In this document: one piece after another, positions 7,589 through 17,800 of the stretch
How positions within the stretch are numbered: the stretch's first letter is position 1
How the letters are laid out: every line of letters begins with the position of its first letter
Source: CAYMTN01 sp964393335
GTDB taxonomy: Bacteria > Chloroflexota > Anaerolineae > Aggregatilineales > Aggregatilineaceae
NCBI GenBank assembly: GCA_964393335.1
Contig: CAYMTN010000036.1
Span: forward strand, 1 to 32,014
Direction of reading: 5' to 3'
DNA length: 32,014 nt
Translations under genes and position numbers: made by a program
The notes under the pieces: model-generated
Databases searched by the model: none
Told to the model about the DNA's origin: nothing
What the model saw: the letters and a program-made list of their open reading frames with translations, nothing else

Positions 7589-10537
7589 CTACTCGTAGCG
7601 CAGCACGTTGAGCGGCTTTTCGCCGGATGCGCCCCACGCCGTCAGGATGGCCGCCGCCAGCGCGATCCCGACGCACAGCAGCATCAGTTCCAGTGCGGTG
7701 ACAATCGGGATCGTGCGGCCCAGGTTGCCGCCGAAGACCTGCACCAGCATCAACAGCAGGCCGATGCCGCCCAGCCCGACGCCGATCAGACCGCCGATCA
7801 TGCCCATCAGGCCGTATTCCATCAGCAGCATGCCCAGCACGCGCTCGCGCTGCAAGCCGACCGCTTTCATGATGGCGATCTCGCGCCGCCGTTCCAACGT
7901 CGAGAGCGCGACCGAGTTGGCGATCACGATGCCGCCCACCACCAGCGACAGCCCTGCCACCAGGATCGGGAAGGACGTGAACTGGTCGATGACGCGGTTC
8001 AACAGGTCGTTGAGCAGGCGTGTTTCCAGCACGAACGCCAGCGGGATGTCGTTCATCGCCGTGCGCAGGTCGCTGATGTGGCTCTCGTCGATGTCAACCA
8101 CGGCGCTCACGCTGTTGGGCGTCAGGCCCTGGGCGTCGAAGGCGGCCTTGGGCGCGTAGTTGGCCGCGCCGAAGTTGACCGAGATGTTGCCCTGCCGCCG
8201 GTCGGTCATGCCCACCACGCGGAAGGTCATAACCGGCATCTGCGCGTTGGGATTGGTGCTGGTCTGCTGAATCTCGAACGTCATCAGGTCGCCAATGTCG
8301 ATCCCGGTCAGGACTACGGCATCGTCCGCGCCAATGACAATCGGCGGGTAGTCGCCCGCGTCGGGGTTCCAGGGGCCGGTATCACTCGCGTTGAGCTGGC
8401 GGCCTTTGTAGAACGTCACGTCCGGCAGGTTGGAGTCCACGCCGCGTGCGTCGATGCCGACAAACGAGTAGTTGAACATGTCAACGTAGTTCGGGTCTGC
8501 TTGCCGGACGCGTGTTTGCAGGTCTTCGACCGTCAGTATGGCGTTGTTGGCGCTGACGTCGGTCACCGTTTGCAGCCGCACGTCATAGTTGCCGACCGCT
8601 GAATAACTGTGCACGCCGGGCACCGTATCCAGCTTTTGCTGCACGTCGGCCAGCACATTCTCGCCCCCGGCGGCGAAGACGATCACGTTGCCGCCGACCT
8701 CATTGACCAATATCTGCTCGAACCGGTTGGTGATCGCGGTGGCGAGCATCGTGATCACGCTCAGCGTGAACACGCCGATGACCAGCGCCAGCAGCGTCGA
8801 GGCGTTGCGCCCCTTGGCAGCCAGCATCGAGCGCAGCGCCAGCTTGAGATCGACCAGCCGCCACACCGGGAAGAAGCGCCCCACCAGCCAGATCACGACC
8901 CACAGCAGCACGTACAGGATGCCGACCAGGATAAAGGTCGAGAACAGGATCAACAGCGCCGGGATGGCGTATCCAAACAGCGATCCCAGGATGGGCAGCC
9001 CGGCCAGCAGCAGCACCCAGCGCAGGAAACGCAGCACGACATGCCGCCGCGCCCACCCGGCGGCGAGTCCGCCGGACAGCATGGTCAGGGCCAGCACCAA
9101 CCCCAGGAAGCCCCCCACGCCCTGCGCGGCAACGCGCACGCGCGAGCTGCTCAACAGGTCCCCGATGAGCGCCTGCGCCACCAGGCTGATCGCCAGCATC
9201 ACCACCAGCAGTGCCGCGAACGACCGCGCGCGCCCGGCTTTGGGGATCACCGTGTCACTGGGCCGCAGCACCAGGTTGGGCCGCACCTGTCCGGCGGCCA
9301 GAGTCGGGATGAAGCCGAAGATCGTGGTCACGACCACGCCGACGACAAAGCCAGTCAGCGGCGGAGTCAGGGTGATGCGGAAGGCCAGCGTTTGCGCCAG
9401 GAACCCTTCGGCCACGCCCTTGATCGCATACGCGGCAATCCAGCCCAGCACGATCCCGATCAGGCTGCCGAAGATGCCCATCAGCACCGCTTCGACCAGG
9501 AACAGCGCGGTCACCTGTTCGCCTTCCAGCCCGATCGTTTTGAGCACGGCGACTTCCGTCGTGCGGCGGCTGACGATGACCAGCATCGTGTTGACGATGC
9601 CAATGCCGCCGATCAACAGCGATACCAGCCCCATGATCACGACCATCTGGTTCAGCACGTTCGAGATTTCGGAATTCTGGTCTTTCAAGTCCTGCGTGGT
9701 GGTCGTGCTCAGGTACGGGAAGCGTTTTTCAAACGCCGTGTTGGCGCTGTTTGTCTGCGACGGATCGCTGAGTTTGACGTAAATCTCGCTCGCGGCGGGT
9801 GGCAGCGAGCTGCCGAACAGATCGACGGCTTTGAGGTCGATGTAATAATAGCCGATCAGGTTGCCGACGAAGTTGTCAAACCCGCCTTCGACTTTGGTGG
9901 GCACGATGCCGCGTAGCGTGAAGTTTTCGGTCGCGCCGGAGAGCGCCAGCGTATCGCCCACGCTGGCGTTGAGCGTATCGGCCAGGTTGCGGCTGATCAC
10001 GATGTCGGTTGGCTGCTGGATCAATTCGTGCAGCGACTTGCCGCTTTCGGCATTGCGCGTGCCGTACAGCGGGTAGACGCTGGTATCCACGATGTAAGCC
10101 GAGACGAACGTCTGCTCTTTGTTGTTGCGCTGGTCGCTGATCACGACCCCGGCGGTGCCCCCGGCCATCTGCCGGTAGGTGATCACCGTCCCTGGATAGT
10201 TGGCGGCGAACCAGCTCTGAATCTGCCCGACGCCCTGCATGCTGAAAAAGTCTTGAATGTAGGTGCCGTTTGACGCGACGACGCCCTCATTTTTGCCGCG
10301 CTGCACGACACTTTCCGAGACACTGTCTTGGGCGCGGGGATAGATGCGAATGTCGGACCGGTTGCTTTCTTGCAGGCTGCCGGTCAGCGTATCCTGGATC
10401 ATGACGCCCAACGTTTGCAGGCTGACAATCGCCGCCACGCCTGCCGCGATACACAGCAGGGCGAACAGCGTGCGCTGGCCGTTGACGCGCAGGTCGTTGA
10501 GGGAATGGCGTGTGTAAAACGTGAGTTTTTCGATCAT
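7589..10537 (-). CDS. MacB/FtsX-type ABC exporter permease (double-domain)
   Basis: A 982-residue inner-membrane protein with two FtsX modules, of the type VII (LolCDE/MacB-like) ABC family that uses mechanical transmission rather than a channel. Order: TM helix 22-42; extracytoplasmic MacB-like domain to about 300; three-helix FtsX domain about 305-425 ('VIMGLVSLLIGGIGIVNTM', 'VAVLKTIGLEGEQV'). A central cluster of about four helices spans 440-570. A second TM helix ('ALVIGVFTLSVITMLATAI') follows, then a second extracytoplasmic domain and a second FtsX domain ending 'GASGEKPLNVLRYE'. Each half has the cytoplasmic 'RR..[VI]A[VI][ML]K[AT][IV]GL' loop. The ATG lies 5 bases after the ATPase stop. 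Substrate unknown. Confidence 0.9.
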   Translation of the reverse strand: MIEKLTFYTRHSLNDLRVNGQRTLFALLCIAAGVAAIVSLQTLGVMIQDTLTGSLQESNRSDIRIYPRAQDSVSESVVQRGKNEGVVASNGTYIQDFFSMQGVGQIQSWFAANYPGTVITYRQMAGGTAGVVISDQRNNKEQTFVSAYIVDTSVYPLYGTRNAESGKSLHELIQQPTDIVISRNLADTLNASVGDTLALSGATENFTLRGIVPTKVEGGFDNFVGNLIGYYYIDLKAVDLFGSSLPPAASEIYVKLSDPSQTNSANTAFEKRFPYLSTTTTQDLKDQNSEISNVLNQMVVIMGLVSLLIGGIGIVNTMLVIVSRRTTEVAVLKTIGLEGEQVTALFLVEAVLMGIFGSLIGIVLGWIAAYAIKGVAEGFLAQTLAFRITLTPPLTGFVVGVVVTTIFGFIPTLAAGQVRPNLVLRPSDTVIPKAGRARSFAALLVVMLAISLVAQALIGDLLSSSRVRVAAQGVGGFLGLVLALTMLSGGLAAGWARRHVVLRFLRWVLLLAGLPILGSLFGYAIPALLILFSTFILVGILYVLLWVVIWLVGRFFPVWRLVDLKLALRSMLAAKGRNASTLLALVIGVFTLSVITMLATAITNRFEQILVNEVGGNVIVFAAGGENVLADVQQKLDTVPGVHSYSAVGNYDVRLQTVTDVSANNAILTVEDLQTRVRQADPNYVDMFNYSFVGIDARGVDSNLPDVTFYKGRQLNASDTGPWNPDAGDYPPIVIGADDAVVLTGIDIGDLMTFEIQQTSTNPNAQMPVMTFRVVGMTDRRQGNISVNFGAANYAPKAAFDAQGLTPNSVSAVVDIDESHISDLRTAMNDIPLAFVLETRLLNDLLNRVIDQFTSFPILVAGLSLVVGGIVIANSVALSTLERRREIAIMKAVGLQRERVLGMLLMEYGLMGMIGGLIGVGLGGIGLLLMLVQVFGGNLGRTIPIVTALELMLLCVGIALAAAILTAWGASGEKPLNVLRYE

Positions 10538-10542
10538 TGACG

Positions 10543-11337
<795 letters not shown>

Positions 11338-11497
11338 GTTTTTCTCCGTTTCCATTATCCCGTTATCCCGGCATCCGGGCCTGATTCCGGGCCTTGAGAT
11401 GGGCCGTCTGCCGACCACCAGCCCGTATGATTCTACGCGCGGCCCGTGCTGGAGTTGCACCTGAGTGTAAAGGTTTGTGAATTAATTGCTAAAAATA

Positions 11498-11517
11498 CCC
11501 GAAAGAAGCGTTTCGGG
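11498..11517 (-). terminator. terminator-like hairpin in the exporter leader
   Basis: Perfect 7-bp stem CCCGAAA / TTTCGGG with a 6-base loop, followed on the minus strand by TATTTTTAG, the look of an intrinsic terminator. No minus-strand gene ends here; the next minus-strand start is the exporter ATPase at 11337. It is either an attenuator in a long exporter leader or the end of an unseen short minus-strand RNA. Confidence 0.55.
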
Positions 11518-11588
11518 CGCGTCCGCGTTCTTGATTTAGCAGCAGTTGCCTCATACAATGATTTTAGGTGAATCGGCCAGATCAGATT

Positions 11589-11617
11589 TTGACACAACTT
11601 GTGGTATGATGTAAACG
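11589..11617 (+). promoter_or_regulatory. possible promoter of the giant protease gene
   Basis: A consensus -35 TTGACA (11589-11594) is followed after 17 bases by TAAACG (11612-11617). A TATGAT at 11605-11610 is a better -10 by sequence but is spaced only 10 bases. The surrounding 11600-11665 is the most AT-rich part of the window. The leader to the protease ATG would be about 235 bases. Confidence 0.35.
11593..11603. promoter_or_regulatory. palindromic operator candidate
   Basis: CACAA-C-TTGTG is a perfect 5+5 dyad overlapping the -35 to -10 interval of the putative protease promoter. A further perfect 10-base palindrome, ACATGCATGT, lies at 11664-11673. Such dyads are typical repressor or activator sites, but no regulator is identified here. 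Confidence 0.35.
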
Positions 11618-11733
11618 ATAAAGAGTTAACAAACAATAAATAATCTTCTCGTTGTAATAAATGACATGCATGTATTTGCGATGACTATTGATCGCCTGTC
11701 TCGACGGGTGAGCGGGGGCATTATCTCCATGTG

Positions 11734-11762
11734 GGCTGCGTAGGACGATGACCTGCGCAGCC
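11734..11762 (+). other. stem-loop in the protease leader
   Basis: An 11-bp stem GGCTGCGTAGG / CCTGCGCAGCC (one wobble pair) closes a 7-base loop, about 100 bases before the protease ATG. It is followed by a pyrimidine-rich TCTATCCTATCTC, not a clean T-run. It could be a leader regulatory structure or weak attenuator. I compared it with the cyclic-di-GMP riboswitch cores I know and saw no match. Nothing else recognisable lies in 11338-11857. Confidence 0.45.
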
Positions 11763-11857
11763 TCTATCCTATCTCATCAACAAACGCGCCGCTCTGGTGG
11801 GTCTGTCGTGAGTGGCGCCGGTTTCTCACCTTAAAAAGAGGCAATGGGGAGTTTCTT

Positions 11858-14800
11858 ATGTCGAACTGGAAAACCTATAAATTCGCCCTGGCGGCGGTGG
11901 TGTTGGTTGTAAGCCTATCCCCGCTGGTGAACCTGGGGAATGGCCTAGCGCAAGGGCCGGGCGGGCCGCAGAGACAACCTGGCGAAAGCGGCCTGCCAAC
12001 CATGCCTGCGCCGAGGCCGGTCAGTGGCCGGGCTGCGGATGTGATCCCGCCGGGTGCCGATGCGGAGACATACCGCGCCCAGAATACCGGGCCGGTGAAC
12101 ATCATTATCCAGCTTGACGAGGAACCCGCAGCGGCGATCATGGGGGGCGGTGACGGGAGCGCGCAGGGCGTGGCTGCTTTCCGCGAGCAAATCGCACGCG
12201 TCGAAACGGCGCAAAACGCTGTCTTGAGCGCCCTGTCTGGTCAGGGCATCCCCTATACCGTGATGGGCACGACCTCGCGCGTGCTGAGCAGCGTCATCGT
12301 GCGGGCGGATGCCAGCCAGTTGGCCGCCATCCAGAACCTGCCGGGCGTCAAGCAGGCGTATGTCGAGCACATCGGGCACTACGAAAATTCGTCGAGCGTG
12401 CCGTTCGTCCAAACGCCTGCCGCCTGGCAGGCGGGGTACACCGGGGCCGGGATGCGCGTGGGCGTGATCGACTCCGGCATCGACTACGATCACCTCGATT
12501 TTGGCGGTAACGGCAACCAGACCCCGGAGGGTAGCGAATACCCATCGGCCAAGGTCGCCGGGGGCGCTGACTTCGTAGGTGATTCATGGGTTCCGAATGG
12601 CCCGCTCAGTCCTGATTCCGATCCGTACGACCAGTATGGGCACGGTACCCACGTAGCCGGGACGCTGGCTGGGTACGGTGTGTTGAGCGGCGTGACCTAT
12701 GCCGGTGTTTACGATAACACGACGAACTTTGCCACTATGACTGTTGGCCCCGGCGTCGCCCCTGAGGCGGCGCTGTACGCGTTAAAAGTGGGCAGCACGT
12801 CCGATGCCGTCTCCGAATCCGCGACGATCCTGGCGCTCGATTGGGCTGTCGACCCGGATGGCGACCTGAATCCATCTGACCACCTGGACGTCGTGAATAT
12901 GTCCCTGGGCGGCAATTTTGGCGATCCGGATTCCGCCTGGTCAGCGGCGGTCGATGGCGCAGCGCAGGCCGGGATCGTGGTCGTGGCGGCGGCGGGTAAT
13001 GGCAGCGATACGTATTTTATCCAGAGCGAACCCGCTACCGCCGATTGGGCGATCAGCGTCGGCGCGTCCCTGGATGGCATTGAAGCCGACCACCTGTCGG
13101 GTTTTTCGGCGCGTGGCCCACAGCGGGCCACTGACAGCCCATCCGTTGGACTCAAGCCGGATATCGTGGCTCCTGGCGCGGATATCACGTCGGCGGCGCG
13201 GGGAACGGGCGGCGGCGCGGCCACCCTCGACGGCACGTCGATGGCCTCGCCACTGGTCGCCGGTGGGGTTACCCTGCTGCGCCAGCAGCACCCAACCTGG
13301 AGCGTAGCCGAGATCAAGGCGCTGGTCATGAACACCGCGACTCACCTGCTGACCAGCGGCAGCGAATACTATGATACCGGGCGCGTGGGGTCGGGCCGCC
13401 TGGACGTGAGCACGGCCATTGATTCTGACGTGATCGCGTATAACACGGCCAATCCAGAGATTGTGGGCGTGTCGTGGGGCGTCCAGGACGCGACAGCCGT
13501 CTCGAACCAGCTCAAAACCATCACGCTCGAAAACAAGGGCACGGAGGATGCTGAGTTACTCGTCACCTTTGACCGGCTGGCGGATATCCCCGGCGTGAGT
13601 TTCACCGTCGCGCCGCCGAGCATCACGGTTCTGGCGGGCAGCACGGCGACCGTCAACGTGACGCTGAATATCGACCCGGCAGCGATGACGCCCGAGCCAC
13701 ACACGCACGGGCCGACTCTGTTGGAGCAGCAGTACGCTGAGCCGCGTCACTGGCTCAGCGAAGAATCCGGGTTGGTGCATCTGGCGCGGGTCAGCGGGCC
13801 GGTGCCGGAACTGATATGGGTGCCGGTCTATGCGGCTGTCCGCCCGACCAGCACGCTGCAATCGGTGGCGGACCCGATCCCGGTGGTGGGCCTGACCGGC
13901 TCAACCGCGATTAGCATGACCGGCACAGAGGTGAACACCGGCTCCAACGTACCCTACGACATCATCTCCCAGGTGTCGGCGTTTGATCTGGTCATCGAAA
14001 GCGATAACGATCTATCAAGCGCGGCGGAGGGCGTGTACGACTCGGCAGACATCGAGTATGTCGGCGTAACGTCCGACTACAACGCCGTGATTGATGGGGG
14101 CGGTACGTTTTCCGCGAATGGCCGGGTGTTTTTCGCCATTTCAACCTATGGGGAATGGAACTCGCTGTCGGATACGACCTGGTTTGAGGTCTTCATTGAC
14201 TCCGACCAGGACGGCACCTTCGATTATCGTATTTATAACTGGAACTATGGCTCGGCGTTTGGTTACACGCCTTCGGATTCGCTCGTGATCATCGTCGAGG
14301 ACCTGGCCACCAGCGTGCAATCCCTGGTGCCTGATTTTTGGGTGAACTACTACCCGGCCACTGAAACCCTCTCAGGCGGTGGGTCCTTTTCGACCGGGCT
14401 GGATACCGCCGTCTTGCAAAACCGGGTGATGTTCATGGGGATGTGGGCCAGCGCCATCGGCCTGTCGGACGAGGACGCCGACTTCGACTTCTACGTGAGG
14501 GGACGTTACACCGGTTCAGGCGATTCGGTCGTAATCCCCCCGATCGAAACCACCGAAACCAAGTCGTATGACGCGAGCAAGCAGGGCCTTGATTTTTCCG
14601 GTGGTAACCCCGGCGCGCCCATGTGGGATGACCGCGTCGGGGCATCGGTGCCGGTGACATGGGACTGGTCGATCTACCAGGGATCGGACCCGCCGTGCGC
14701 GCTGCTGCTGCACCACCATAATATTAATGCGCTGCGTGCCGAAAAGGTCTGCTTCGACCCGAATATCACGGCGGATGTGTCTGTGGAAAAAACCACCACA

Positions 14801-17800
14801 TCCGGCTCGGCTTATCGGGGTGACACGGTTGTGTACGATCTGACGATTCACAGCGCCGGGCCGGATGCTGCCGGGTCCGTGACGGTGATCGACGATCTGC
14901 CCGACAGCCTGGATTACGTCTCGGCGGTGCCCTCGACCGGCAGTTGCTTCGAAACGGACGGGCACGTTGAGTGCTCCCTGGGTGACTTCACGTCCGGCCA
15001 GACCGAAACCGTGACGCTGACCGTTACCGTACAGGTTGCGCCCGCGGGGCCGTTGGATAACACGGCCACCGTGCAGTTCAACGGCTACGATCCAGACAGC
15101 AACAACAACTCGAGCACGGCCACGTTTACATATCTGCCGCGCTTCTGCGACCCGGTGACGGAAATCCCGCTGTATGAGTGCGATGCCCTGGAAGCGTTTT
15201 ACTTCGCGACCGACGGTTCGCATTGGACCAATAAATCCGGCTGGGTGAGCACGACGACGCCGTGTAGCTGGTACGGGGTATCCTGCGCCGTCGGGCATGT
15301 GACGAACATGGACCTGTCCAATAATGCGCTGGCCGGTACCATCCCGACCGTGATGGAGGACCTGGACAACCTGATCACGCTCGACCTGGGGCATAATGCC
15401 CTGACCGGGCCGATTCCGCCGGAAATGGCGGATATGGACGGGCTGCAATACCTGTACCTCTACGAGAACCAGCTAAACGGCAGCATCCCGGTGCAGTTGA
15501 CGGAGATGCCGGGTTTGCTGCGACTGCGGTTGTATTCCAACCAGCTCACGGGCGGCATCCCCATCGAGTTTGGCACGATGACCGGCCTGGCCGAGTTGGA
15601 CCTCGGTAATAACCCGTTGGGCGGCACGATCCCGGCGGAACTGAGCGGCCTCAGTACCATCCTGACGCTCAAGCTGAACAGCGCCGGCCTAACGGGGACG
15701 ATCCCGCTGCAGGTGTTCTCTCTCACGACGCTGCAAACGCTGGATTTATCCAGCAACCAGCTTTCGGGAACCATCCCGCCCCAGATCGGTGACCTCACCA
15801 GTTTGCAGAGCCTGACGCTGGGTAAAAACCAGCTCAGTGATTCCATCCCAACCGAGATCGGCAACCTCGTCAGCCTGAATACATTGAAGTTTCAGAGTAA
15901 TGCTCTGGCGGGGGACGTGCCGAGCAGCATCACGAACCTGGTCAACCTGGGCTATAACCAGCTCGACCTGGGCTACGACATGCTGACCCCGCCCTCGACG
16001 GTGGTTCGCAGTTTCTTGAATACAAAAGACCCGGATTGGCTGCTGACTCAGACGATTCCGCCAACGGGTGTGTACACGTCGCCGGTTTCGACGACGAGCG
16101 TCAAAGTCACGTGGAGTCCGATCTTTTACCGGGCGGATGGTGGATACTACGAGGTGTCGTATAAGCTGGCGTCCGGCGGTACGTATGCGGTTGGCTGTAC
16201 GTCGGTCGACAAATACGCCAACAACTGCGTCGTCGGTGGCCTGGAAGCCGCTACGGCGTACAAATTTAAGGTGCGCACCTATACCCCGGCGCATGGTGCC
16301 CAGCAGAACGATCTGTGGAGCAGCTACAGCGCCGAGGCCGCCGGGTCGACCTTCACGATCCTGGTCGCGCCGACCGGGTTGTCGGCGGTGGGTGTGGCTG
16401 GCAACCAGATCAACCTGAGCTGGACCGATACCAACGTCGATGAAAGCGGCTACGCGGTCGAGCGCTCGCTGGACGGCGTGACCGGCTGGACCGAAGAGGG
16501 GGAAACGGGTGCCAACGCGACCGGCTACCAGGATGTCGGCTTGTTCTGCGAGATCACGTACTACTATCGCGTGCGGGCCCATCGCAGCGTGGACGACGAC
16601 TATTCGCCCTACTCGGATGTCGCCAGCGCCGTGACTCTGGAATGTCCGACTAACCTGGTGCGTAACCCGAACTTTACCTCCGGGGAAGCAGAGTGGAACT
16701 TCTTTGGCGAAATCTGGCATCAGGTTACCTCTGAGAAGGTATTGAAGATTTTCCGCCAGGTATCCAGCCCGACCGGGGCCAGCGTGTCCCAGTCTTTGGG
16801 GTATACGCCGCCGCCGGATGCCTCGTTTGAGGTGAATCTGGATATCGGCAATACCAGCAACCGGCCCAAAGAGATATGGGTCACGCTGCGCACGCCGGAC
16901 TGGAGCGACTGGTTCAACTGCCACTTCATGATGGCATCCAACACGCCGCTGACCACCGTCACGATGTACGGCGGCACGATAGCGCAGTGGGATGATATGG
17001 TCTTCGAACTCACGCCCGGCCCGGCAGATGGACTCGCCGCCATCATGGTGGACAACATCACGGTTGAGTATCGCGACGACCTGTCGATCACCGAGACGAT
17101 CTGTGAATCGTCCAACCTGCCGCCCAGCAGCAACCTGGTGTTGAACGGCGGGTTCGACACGGGTACGGCGAACTGGTCGTTCTGGGGCGAGATCGGGCAT
17201 ACCTGGAATCCGGCGGGTAACCTGTCGTTCTGGCGCGAGACGCCCAGCCCATCGGGTGCGGCGCTGTTCCAGGACCTGAGTTACACGACGCTGGAGAACA
17301 TGCCGTTTGAAGTCACGCTGGATATGACCAACGACAGCGACGTCACCAAGGACGTGTGGGTGACGATGCGCTCGCCGGATTGGTCGGGGTATTTCAACTG
17401 TCACTTCATCCTGCTGCCGCATACGCCGCTGGCGGGTTACGTCCTGCGCGGGCGCAGTTTTTCCGTCTGGTCGGGCATCCGCCTGGAACTCACGCCCGGT
17501 CCGGCAGACAGTATCTCAGGCATCCGGGTGGATAACATCTCGGTGAAGCACGATCCGGGCCTGGTCCTGTACAGAACCGAGTGCCTGCGGACGTCCGTGC
17601 CCCCGAATGAGGAGCTGATCCACAACAGCGACTTCAGTGGCGATGAGTACTGGGGCACGTGGGGCGATGTCGAAACCGATCAGAGCGGTGGCATCATGAA
17701 CTTCTGGTTTAACACGGAGATGACCGCCGACGGAGCGGTGATCTTCCAGGACTTGAACGTCCAATCGACGGCGGACAAGCCGTTCGAGGTCCTGATGGAT

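Noticed and set aside
11433..11636. 67-codon minus-strand frame in the exporter leader
   Set aside because: No ribosome site, no family likeness and overlap with the terminator-like hairpin; its N-terminal part lies in AT-rich promoter sequence.
15746..17422. Long antisense open frame (558 codons) across the protease gene, and similar ones at 6139-7329 and 8609-9916
   Set aside because: They lie opposite well-supported genes, are rich in Arg, Gln, His and Ala as expected of mirror frames in GC-rich DNA, and resemble no family.
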